NCBI GenBank assembly: GCA_030490835.1 | Contig: CM059971.1 | Location: forward strand, 75,968,224 to 76,032,223 | Length of the DNA stretch: 64,000 nt | Source of the DNA: Annona cherimola | Lineage: Eukaryota; Streptophyta; Magnoliopsida; Magnoliales; Annonaceae | Direction: 5' to 3' | Shown: positions 54,856 through 64,000 of the stretch, piece by piece | Position numbering within the stretch: the stretch's first letter is position 1 | How the letters are laid out: every line of letters starts with the position of its first letter | Notes under the pieces: model-generated | Told to the model about the DNA's origin: nothing | Database searches by the model: none | What the model saw: the letters and a program-made list of their open reading frames with translations, nothing else | Position numbers and translations under genes: made by a program

Positions 54856-55316
54856 TTAATCATCCTTATTTTGGGCTCTAGCTAGCCCCATAGACCTCCT
54901 GAATCACTTATCTCCTAACAGCTATCAACATGATATATAATAGGTACATAATAGGATTTTTATTAAAAAATTAAAAGAAAATCAGAGGGCCTAATTTTTA
55001 CAATTCCGACCTCTTGCTAACCTGCGCAATCAAAAAATATATTTTATTCAAATCTTTTTTTCTTTTTCATTTCGATACATGCTTAATTGAAAGAAGCCAG
55101 ATCAATCATTTGGGGCTAAACAAGCCCAAAACTCTCAATATAATGGATAGGTTAAAAAACAAAAAAACAAAAACAAAATCTGATCTAAAATGGCTAAAAA
55201 GACGCTTTTGTTGAGTGAAAATAAGGGGGGGGAAAAGCACTTTTTGTCTAAGACCGCTTCGTAATATATAATGTGAAGCGATCGAGTGTTACATGCAACA
55301 CAATGTGTGAAAACCA

Positions 55317-55505
55317 TCAAATGGGCCCCACAGTGATCTTAAAATTAAAATTTTGTCTGCCTATTGAATTTATAATTATTTTTATTAGGAAACCAAATTT
55401 TATCAAAATAAAAGATATGCATGGCACAATTTTATAAAGGTGTAAAGTCAACAATATATATATCAATTTCTTTTTTGATTGATACATTTGTGGTCCCCAA
55501 ACCCC
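55317..55505. mobile_element. Diverged relative of the hairpin-ended miniature element
   Basis: ATGGGCCCCACAGTGATCTT, then TTGAATTTATAATTATTTTT, then AAACCAAATTTTATCAAAAT follows the order of the element at 42026. GTGGTCCCC near the right end mirrors the GGGCCCCAC at the left. The hairpin tips are gone. Confidence 0.4.
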
Positions 55506-55559
55506 ACACAAAAAACCAAAAGATCAACTAGGGAGGGGTCACCCACACCCAAACTCACT

Positions 55560-56627
55560 TAGAGGTGCAACTCAGGCTCATGAAACTCGGGTTTACCTCA
55601 ACCCTAACCCTAACTCTATTTATAAAACATCGACTCTAACCCTAACTCTAACCCTATGTATAAAACTTAAACCCCTAACCCTATTTTTTAAAATCGGGTT
55701 CAGGTTGGGTTTTGGGTTGGAATTTAGGTTGCTAAATTTACATTTTATTTAAAAGTGGTAGGTTTAAAATTTTATATACATGTATAATAATAACAAATCA
55801 TATAAATAAACATAATAATATATAGTCAAACTACATATTTTTAAAAAATATAATGATATAAAGAAAAAGAATGATCCTATTAGCCCGAGCTAAGCAAATG
55901 TCCCGCTTAACCCACCTCAAAAAACTCATTTACAATAATTTTTTTTATTTTTCTCTTCATACACTTATTTAGCTAAGTATATTTAACATATAAACTACCA
56001 TTTTTGAATATGTGTATATATTTTTTTGAGATTTTTAATCATCTGTGTATATATGTATTTAAAATACCTTTATCTTTAAAAATCTAAAAAAATATATAAA
56101 CATATCTAAAAATTATAAAAATTATTTTATATGTTAAATACACTTAGATAAATAAGTGTATGAAGAAAAAATAAAAAAATTATTGTAAATAAATTTTTTA
56201 AAATAGGCTAAGTGGGATATTTGCTTAGCCCGGGCTAATAGAATCATTCATCTATAAAGAATATCTTTAGAAAAAATTTAACATAAAACACCAAGATAAA
56301 TGAAGAAGATTATAGAAATAAAAGATAAATATAAATGAAAATAATATACTTTATTTATAACATAATTACAATATGTCAAACATGTGTTTATAAATATAAA
56401 TAACATAAATACAAAAAAAATATAAACAAATATTGTTTAGATATTATATATATAATATATTTCATAATACATATAAAATAGAAATCGGGTTCGGGTTCAC
56501 ATGAACCCTAACCCTAACAAATCGGGTTCACCGAGTCCGGGTTCTTTGGGCTCGGGTTATAGGAAAGCGAGTTCTGACACCGTTAGAAATCGGGTTCAGG
56601 CTCAACCCGGCCCAAGTTGCACCCCTA
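55560..56627. mobile_element. hAT-type nonautonomous element (TAGGGGTGCAACT family), copy 2, with perfect 8-bp duplication
   Basis: It starts TAGAGGTGCAACTCAGG and ends CCCAAGTTGCACCCCTA. AACTCACT flanks it on both sides (55552-55559 and 56628-56635), a perfect hAT-type duplication. Without the nested insertion it would be about 670 bp. The CCCTAACCCTAAC runs inside are part of the element. Confidence 0.92.
55866..56252. mobile_element. Mutator-type miniature element nested in the hAT element, 9-bp duplication
   Basis: The arms pair over about 170 bp, beginning GAATGATCCTATTAGCCCGA at the left against GAATGATTCTATTAGCCCGG read from the right. TATAAAGAA at 55857-55865 and 56253-56261 is a perfect 9-bp target-site duplication, the size made by Mutator-like transposases. 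The related hAT copy at 31403 lacks this insert at the matching place. Confidence 0.9.
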
Positions 56628-57015
56628 AACTCACTAACAACATAGTGTCCCTGATCAAGATGCCTGAATACATGATGGGGTTTCACCCGTCCATAATTTT
56701 TTTATCAATTTCAAAATTATTAACTATTAATCAACAGTTTACATATTAATTTCACATACAAATTGTCTAAAACATAATTACTATATATATATATATATAT
56801 GAAGACTTTATAAAGTAGTGTAACATTTTAATATATCTATGGATAGATTTAAGTATTTTTCATAATTTATATATAATTATAAAACAAATATAGCCCATCC
56901 AAGATTACTATTGAATTGATTTTTGGTATTATGCTAAAATATCATAATCAAAGTAGAACCAATTTAATCGATTCACATAGTATGTTAAGGAGGTAGTGTA
57001 CCACTATCATTCCTG

Positions 57016-57353
57016 TTTGAAAGGATTTAAGAATCTTGAATGAGATGTAAAAATAGGATGAGAATGTAATGATATGTATTGAGTGTGCTTAGTAAATAGT
57101 AAAAAATATTAAATTAGAACTTTTCACTCACCGTATTTATCCTATTTTATAATCATTTCTTCACATTATTCTATCCCTATTTTTCAATCATTTTTACACA
57201 ATTACCTGTGTAACTAACATATCTATTTTAACTTTATTCTCTTTACTCTTTATCATTATACCTACCATATCACATCATTTTCTTTCAATTTAACAACTTT
57301 TCTACAAAAAAAATTTTCATCTCAAAGTTTTTTAATTTCCCAAACACACCCTA
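57016..57353. mobile_element. hAT-like miniature element, TAGGGTRTRTTTGG family, reversed copy
   Basis: The right end CCCAAACACACCCTAA is well preserved and the left end (CCTGTTTGAAAGG) is decayed. The interior contains ACCATATCACATCATTTTCT, the complement of the conserved interior. Confidence 0.55.
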
Positions 57354-57794
57354 AAAATTTGGAAAGTATCTACTCAAAAAAAAAACGTAAAAGGTCTGTA
57401 TTGAAACTGCGGCTGTGAGTGTTCGGTTCAATATGGAGGGGATCATCATGGAGATCAAGACGGGTATATTTTACTAATAATTTACCCAAGAGTAATTAGC
57501 CAACACACCATTTGGCCAATTTGGCAACTGAGAGCAGCAACCAATGTGGTGAATGGTGGGATCGTTCCGCATACTGCATTTTACCTCTCCTTTGTAAAGT
57601 CCAAGTTCTGCTGGTGAATGTTTAATGAAATAAACTTAGCCTCTCCCACCTATTCATTTCTGTGTCCAAACTGCATCAGAAGATAGGATGGAGTCAACAT
57701 AGAGGCTACAATTTGAACTCTCAAAAAAATTGTGTTGACTTTGGAAATTGTAAAAGTTGTCTTAAGAATGAGGATCATGTTCTATTCAAGAATC

Positions 57795-58065
57795 TTAGAA
57801 TATATTTGAGAAGTGATAAAATTTTTGATGAAAAGTTTTGGTATAAAAATTTTTTAAATAAGAGAAAATAATGTGATATAATATGGGTCATGATGATAAG
57901 TAAAAAGAATAATGTTAAAACAGATAGATTAGATATATGGATAATTGTATAGAAATGATTGAAAAGTAAGATAGTTGTATAAGAAAAAGTAAAAAAATAT
58001 GATAGTTACGAAGTGTAAAAAGTTTTAGTTTAAAAAAATTTTGGTGTAAATAAACACCCCCTTAA
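57795..58065. mobile_element. hAT-like miniature element, TAGGGTRTRTTTGG family, forward copy
   Basis: The closest relative of the copy at 17793: AATGTGATATAATATGGGTC, GAAATGATTGAAAAGTAAGA, TAGTTGTATAAGAAAAAGTA. It starts near AGAATATATTTGAG and ends near AAATAAACACCCCCTT. Confidence 0.6.
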
Positions 58066-58194
58066 ATCCTTCAGAATACCCTTGAAAGTTTCAAAGGCTG
58101 TCTTTGAAAATTGAAAAATCTTGAGAATAAGGACCATATTCCATTTAAGGATCTTGGATCCTTTAAAACACCCTTGTAAGTTTCAAATATCTCG

Positions 58195-58330
58195 TGTTTC
58201 ACGTACATCTGGGCAGCAGAGTTCCTGCCTTAGTCATGAGACATTCAGGTTTCGAATCACGGTTTGGAGAGTTTGCCTTCTATATCAATAACAACGTCTT
58301 TACCCCTTTTGAGTAAGTTTGGAAAATATT
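58195..58330 (+). repeat. Possible tRNA-derived SINE
   Basis: GGCAGCAGAGTTCCTGCC followed by CAGGTTTCGAATCACGG resembles an A-box/B-box pair, with the B-box GGTTTCGAATC close to consensus. A second, weaker candidate (GGTTCAAGGTTCGAAG) is near 58830-58850. No clear 3' tail or duplication. Confidence 0.3.
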
Positions 58331-60058
58331 TATTTGAGATACATGAGTTGTAAATATAAGACATCAAAAAAAAAAAGTTTCAAATGCATAAATTATTTCC
58401 ACTGGCATAGCTATGCGGAAATGTGGAGTTGATTCGGGTAATTTCCCTGAATTTTTGAAAATTAGAATATTCCCCTCACCAAAATCAAAAATTATTTTAG
58501 AAGTTACAATTTTCTTTTACATTTAAAGTAAACTAAAGCTTAAAACTACAAAAACAAGAATTTGAGGATCCTGACTGATAATTAAGAAAGGGACTAAGAA
58601 AAACACGTGATAGATGTAAGCTCTTAAAATTATTTCAAAAGTTACAGTTTAGCTTGACATGATTACTTATTTCATACGTATGTAATCCTGAACGTTTATG
58701 GAGAAAAATCACTGAGTGATTATAGTAAGAAGGGTGACCTATCAAAAATCTCATTTGACTGAAATTTAAAAGCTTCAATTATTAAATGATAAGTAGTTGA
58801 CGTTAGTGTGTAATGGTTTACAGGATGGGAGGTTCAAGGTTCGAAGTTGTGTTAAGGCTCTTACTTTATTTACCCCTCCTCAAAAATCGTCCGTCATAAA
58901 TTGTCTAATCATCCAAGAAGGTAACACAATAAAAAAAAACATATTATTTTCAAGCATAGTCATGCCAACGATGCCTAACGCTTGTGTAAAAACAAATTCC
59001 TACATATTTTTATAAAACTCTTATTCTAAGTATATTTAATTCGTAAACTAAGTTTTACCACTTTCACTACGTGGAAATATGCTCACTTCTGAATTGGAAC
59101 TCAAAAATTCACCCGCACCCCCATTAAATTCTTCCTTCTGTATTCGACCCGGAAATTCACGCACACACCCTTCATGTGAAACTATAGTTCTCATGTGTTT
59201 GAAATTTCAATTATATATACCTCCAAAAAATGTTACAATTTAGTTTATCCAGTGAATACACTTAGAATGATTTAAAAAATAAAAATATATATGTTTTCCG
59301 ACCAGTTGGAATGGCTGCCATTTCGTCGGAAATGATTATCAGCCAGTGTTATATAGCTAATAGCTCTATATAATATAATTTATGGTAGGCCACATGCCAG
59401 AACTTGATCGCCAGGCTCAAATTCGAGTTGGCTGTATCCAATTCAATTGAATCCGTTCCTTTATCTGATTTAGATTAATTCAATTCACAGTTAGTAAAGC
59501 TAATTCGACTTTTTTTAGCATAGTTCCCAAAAGAATTTTTTTGAAATGTTTTGCATTTTTTGCAAATGACCTCCTAAGATTTCGCATCTTAAGTATCGAT
59601 TTATCAAATGAACCCAGACCACTTTTGAACTTTTGGTAAATTCCCTGATGACTAACATCCGTTGAAAATAAAGAATGTCTGGCCAGTTGTAGTTTGGAAG
59701 AGGATCCTTTTGTTCTTTACAACAATTGTCATTTTTGACATTTTTATCAAGGAATTAATCATCAGTAAAGAGCAATGTATGATTATTAATTTGAACCAAT
59801 GATAATTGTTAGAGGGGAAAAAGTGAAGGTTATGGGATATAAATTGCATTCGGGGAGTCATTCAATATAAATTGTGAAAATTTTGTGCGGTTATTTGGAA
59901 AAAGCTATCGATTCTAAAAGCTGGGTTTTTGCAGAGCTTGGGCCAGCCGACAAGTTCGAGCCTAGCAAAAGCCCGTCATCGCATTGCACCATAGGTGGAT
60001 ATATAGATCTATATGGAGTTTCAAGGGAATTTTCTTTTCTTGCTGTAGTTGGAAAGAT

Positions 60059-60070
<12 letters not shown>
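58331..60070. other. Gene-free stretch downstream of the HVA22 gene
   Basis: Contains an AT-core relic at about 59010-59290 and a decayed foldback tip near 59303. A frame at 59874-60143 runs into the GA repeat and is not a gene. Confidence 0.45.

Positions 60071-60120
<50 letters not shown>
60071..60120. repeat. (GA)25 microsatellite downstream of the HVA22 gene
   Basis: Fifty uninterrupted bases, preceded by an imperfect GA/AAA run from 60058. It lies about 125 bp past the stop codon of the minus-strand gene, probably in or just after its 3' UTR. Confidence 0.92.
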
Positions 60121-60123
<3 letters not shown>

Positions 60124-60246
60124 CTCTTATAATTACCACATAAACGGATTACATTTAGACAGGAAAGGGTCCTTGTATATACAGCATATACAGAAAGAAA
60201 GCCTTTACAGGATGCAAATATAATAAAATTACAAAGGATGCTTTAA

Positions 60247-61558
60247 TTAGCGTTTCTTTGGCTCATAACTCCTAGCTTCCTTTTGAGCCTGCACATACCC
60301 ATGTATCACCAAAACATTATCAATTTGTTCCTTTTTTTTGAATAAGAAAAAAAAAATGCCCAAATAAACATAGAGCAGCTGATGAATGCATGTGAGAGTG
60401 GATGAATTGATGAGAAATCACATGCACTTACCGCATTGACAACCTTGTCAAAGGCCTCAATTCCATGTGTTTCAACAAAGCGCTCCACGGACTTGCGGGC
60501 ATCTAAGCTCATCATCTGCAGGGCCCTCTTATAACTCTCTGGGTACCCTCGATTGACACTGAAATTTCCGATCTTCACGTATCTTCTCACCCAATTCCCA
60601 TAGATGTATGCAGCTCCATTGAAAATGGGCAGCACCAACCACATGCAAAATAGCAGTTTCAGGTATGGCCACACTGGGAACCTGCATTCATGCATCAATT
60701 CGTGGTAGTTCAAATCCATGTCAGATATATCTCTCCCATCAGTTTCATTGATTTCCAAGGCCAAATCATCGCCACCCACAACTTAGAAATGTTAATTTTC
60801 TCAATGGCTTTCTAATTAGTGTTGGGGTATTCTGACGATGATGGGCATGATGATATAAAGATAGATAGATATTAATAGCCAAACCAGAAGCCTATTTATG
60901 ATGTGCTTGACTAAGGTTCAAAAACATTTCTTCTTTGTTTTTCCCATCCTTTTCTCATGTGATCATGAAATTTTATTTCTTCTACAAAAAAAAACAATAA
61001 TTTCACTTTTTTCTCATTATTGTTTATATTTGCACACTTCCACTTTTTCATTTCCTTCTCTTTATCTGCAGAAAAAGCCTTAAATCAGTTTTCCAAACCT
61101 ATAATTATAGTAATCAATTCTTACCATGCTAAGAATTTCCAACAGGATAGCTCAAACAGAGTGATGAAGGAATACAGCACCCAGTATGTGAGCCATTGCT
61201 GATCATCTAGCGATGAAGGGCTCTCGATAGCTCTCACTGACGCGTATCTGTGATCCAATTTAATATTAGAAACAGAGCAAAAAAGAGAAAAATAAATAAT
61301 AAGGAGATGGGGAAGAGACATGTTGATAGATGAAGCACACTTACAGGGGATAGAGTAGCATCACTCCAGGCCTGGCACATAACCAAATTGGTGGTGTTAA
61401 AAACAGACTTCTTAAAAACATGCATGCAACAACATGTTGTTGGTTGCACGCATAGAAGAAACATGCCAAGAAATTACTTTAAAAAGGCAGTAATAACATT
61501 GTCATACATACCCAATAAAAGTATCAAAATGTCTGGTGAGAGCTCCAAAAATACCCAT
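60247..61558 (-). CDS. HVA22: HVA22-family (TB2/DP1/REEP-like) protein, complete, five exons
   Basis: Exons on the minus strand: 61558-61512, 61371-61345, 61247-61125, 60681-60432, 60288-60247 (47, 27, 123, 250, 42 nt), joining in frame to 162 codons plus TAA, with GT/AG at every intron. The HVA22/TB2/DP1 domain covers about residues 15-105: PGVMLLYPLYASVRAIESPS, DDQQWLTYWVLYSF, FPVWPYLKLLFCMWLVLP and FNGAAYIYGNWVR. The hydrophobic hairpin segments at about 18-60 and 70-95 are those that shape tubular ER in the REEP/Yop1 family. Plant members are often induced by abscisic acid and stress and linked to ER and vesicle traffic. The C-terminal half (MMSLDARKSVERFVETHG) and short last exon (AQKEARSYEPKKR) are closest by eye to the HVA22f-type subgroup. 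No lesions seen. Confidence 0.93.
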
Positions 61559-61644
61559 GTTGGTTGGGGGATCTCGGTATTTTCCAATCAATGGATTTGC
61601 AAATTGAGGGGGTGAGGATGGTTGCAAGAGAAGAAGGATGGAAA

Positions 61645-61656
61645 GCATATATAAAA
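61645..61656 (-). promoter_or_regulatory. Possible TATA box of the HVA22 gene
   Basis: In gene sense CTTTTATATATGC lies about 90 bp before the ATG, which would place the start near 61620 with a short pyrimidine-rich leader. I looked for ABRE-type ACGTGGC boxes upstream to 62450 and saw only a single ACGTG core near 62388. Confidence 0.4.
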
Positions 61657-61735
61657 GAGTTCGAAAGGTGGGCATACGAAGAAAGGCATTCCCATTGAAG
61701 TCGTCAAAGCCTGCCTTTCTCTCATAGCAAGGCAA

Positions 61736-64000
61736 AGCAAGGGGAGATTGATTTCAGAATCTCAAGAATTAAAGAAATGGATCTGGATGCGTCCCTCCCA
61801 CCTATAATTTCCAATGCCCTTTTTACAAATAATATATGCATCCATCCAACTGTCTCCCAGGTTCGTTTGATTGAAGGCCAGTGACAATCAAACAGATCCA
61901 GACCGTTTATCGGATGGGCCGTGGGTTTTGGATCCACCGGATAAACGCCTCATCTAAGTTATTCTCAAGTGAGTAAATGGTTGTGACCCACATGATTGAT
62001 GGGTTGGATCTTTAACACCAACATACCCCACAAAAAGACACTTTTGGCTAGAATGCCTTGCAGAAGCTCATGGAGAATAATTTGAGAGAAGCATCCTGCC
62101 TTTGCGTATTTTCCTCAGATCAAGATTATTTTTTATGCCATCAGTTATGTATCAAATAACCGAAGGAAAAGAACTCCGAATTGGTTCCATTTCTCTCCTC
62201 TTTCTTTTTTTTTTTTTTTCCTGCCTCCTTTGAGTCCTGTGTCATAATATTGCTTCCGAACAACAGTTGTTCAAACAAACAAAAAGAATGGAAAAGACAA
62301 TTTTTAATACATTTTGAATCGAAGTTTAGCTTTTAGTAGAAGGCCACGCCTAGAAAAAAAGAATTAAAAACAAGCATTTTGTTCCTAAAACGTGGAAAAT
62401 TTTAAATTAAAGGGAATTCGTTTTCAACTTTCTAAGATGGTTGGGACGCTGGGAATAGCGCTAATTGCCTTAAATGGAGAAGGAAAAAGTCTATCTAAAA
62501 CTCAACAAAATGACATCAGAAACATCAACTTAATGACTTATAGGGACTATTAAGAAAATGGATTTTTAGCGACGGCGAAATTTGTTGCCATATGTAATGT
62601 TAATATAGAAAGTTCTTTTTACGGTAAAAGAGCGTGTGTATGGTAATCTACTCTATCCATTTAGCAACATTTGTATTCTTACGAAAACCTCATCATTTCT
62701 ATAGCATCGTTGCGTACGGCCCCATCTGCAAATATGTAAAATCAACATCTTATAATGTGAAATATCAATTTTAAAATTCTATTTTTAACATATAAACTAT
62801 CTAAAATATTATTAGTACGTGGATAAATGATATTATAAGAAAGCATATATGAATAAACCTAAGCACTTCATAATTTACACATTAATATATATTTTACATA
62901 TTAAAGCAAATGCAGCGCATTCTCATGGCACTAAATATAATAAATAAAATAAATTTACTGTCAATCATGCATGAGAAAAAATGGACCAGTTCACCTAAAA
63001 TTGCTTTTATGGAAGCGAGACCCGTCGCTAAATATGCAACTTTTTGCTAGAATCTGTTGCTAGGAGTTACCTTTTTGCAACATATTTTTAGTTATTACTA
63101 AAAGAAAGCTTTTAATGATAAAGATTATAACTAATTAATTTCTTTTACAACAAAAAGTATCAAATATCGCTAAAAGACATGCAAAATGTTGATTTTCTTG
63201 TAACGAGTTGTGAAAAAATCCATCAGCCTAATCCACAGCAAAAGGTCGTTTCTACCGAAACATGTTCTCGGAACGTCAATGAAGAAAGTTTCCTCAATTG
63301 CGAAGAAGCTCAAGGCATTTTCTCCTCGTTTCTGTTGCAACTGGGAAAGCCTCGGGCAAACATTTCCGGCTTTAATCTGCGTCTCAGCAAGGGAGATTAA
63401 TGTAGGATGCATCGATTAAGGCATCCACATTACCTGGAAACGCACAGCTCCACCACTGATTTGGAACAAACTAAAACATTCCACCGCCACGTTATTCTAG
63501 CAGCAGGATACATGGGTGCGAGTCTCAAACCTCTTGATAATTTCCAGCTAAAAGAGTGCATTGAATAATGAGGGGAAAAAGGAAAAAATTATATTACCAA
63601 CATTAGCCGAAACACTTATTTTTTCCCCAAAAAAAAATTACATTACCAACATTAACTGAAAAAATCACCCCCCCCCCCCCCCCACCGAAAAAAAAAAAAA
63701 AAAACCCACGTTCAAAGCTATTTATACACATCTCTTTTCGTTTTATCGCATAATTTTTCTTTTTGCAAGCTAAAACATTGTATAGCCACCATAACACATG
63801 AATAAATGTACATCGGGATAAAAAATTTCAAAACATTGTCAGAAAAAGAAGGGTACGTGCAAGGTAGGACGACAGAGGACAGACGAATGGAAGCTGAAAG
63901 CTGCAATGGGCCCTTCATAAGCTGCCAGAACAAGATGAACCTCGGCTGCTAGGATCAGAATGACCTCTTCTGAAAATCGCTTCAAAGCTTGGTAAACAGG
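61736..64000. other. Upstream region of HVA22 and right edge, no gene recognised
   Basis: TTTTTAGCGACGGCG near 62563 and CCCGTCGCTAAATATG near 63020 are inverted and typical of the sub-ends of decayed CACTA-type nonautonomous elements. The 63170-63420 stretch is open in several frames on both strands but has no recognisable domain. A C/A homopolymer junction is at about 63668-63704. Confidence 0.4.

Noticed and set aside
55605..55685. Repeated CCCTAACCCTAAC, resembling interstitial telomere repeat
   Set aside because: The units are irregular (CCCTAA and CTCTAA mixed), the same words occur in the related transposon copy, and they lie inside a hAT element with a perfect duplication.
59874..60223. 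Frames over the GA repeat reading Arg-Glu repeats
   Set aside because: They arise from a microsatellite and have no gene context.
63170..63419. Overlapping frames on both strands, 69-80 codons
   Set aside because: No family recognised and no conserved motif. Openness on both strands reflects local composition, perhaps an old repeat.
1..64000. CRISPR arrays, bacterial-type operons, rRNA or functional tRNA genes
   Set aside because: None seen. Direct repeats here are tandem transposon units, and tRNA-like words are SINE-like or primer-binding sites.

Overview
The window is nuclear DNA of a flowering plant. Genes are interrupted by introns, the base composition is AT-rich, and Ty3/gypsy, Ty1/copia, LINE and many small nonautonomous transposons are nested in one another. 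One host gene is an ovule/carpel-type MIKC MADS-box gene. I cannot name the species.

Layout. (1) 423-7696, plus strand: a Tekay/Del-like chromovirus (Ty3/gypsy) running from gag through a C-terminal chromodomain to an intact-looking 2.4-kb 3' LTR. It is dead, with at least 13 in-frame stops and three frame breaks. Its 5' LTR is not in the window. (2) 8577-23031, minus strand: the first four coding exons (142 codons, all splice junctions readable) of an AGL11/SEEDSTICK-like MADS gene. Intron 1 is 13.8 kb and holds a 2-kb miniature LTR element, a 118-bp inverted repeat, tandem repeats and a more GC-rich, transposon-free part with CCAATCA motifs. Exons 5 onward are not visible; the gypsy element lies where the gene should continue. 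Upstream are a 5'-UTR intron, paired TATA boxes and a 30-unit GA repeat. (3) 23.5-45.3 kb and 51-60 kb: gene-free DNA built largely from hAT-type and Mutator-type miniature elements, several with readable target-site duplications, plus decayed LTR pieces. (4) 45690-50622: a young Tork-type copia element (minus strand) with a 5-bp target-site duplication CATGT, inserted into a decayed LINE RNase H region. (5) 60247-61558, minus strand: a complete five-exon HVA22-family gene (162 aa). (6) 61.7-64 kb: its upstream region and repeats.

The two host genes are a developmental transcription factor and an ER membrane-shaping protein. Nothing in the sequence ties their functions together. The rest is a record of transposon insertion, nesting and decay. 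I found no unambiguous new multi-gene system. The most interesting points are the regulatory-looking intron of the MADS gene, a copia element whose 5' LTR has lost its promoter half, miniature elements whose tips are themselves hairpins, and a shared AT-rich core in otherwise different foldback elements.
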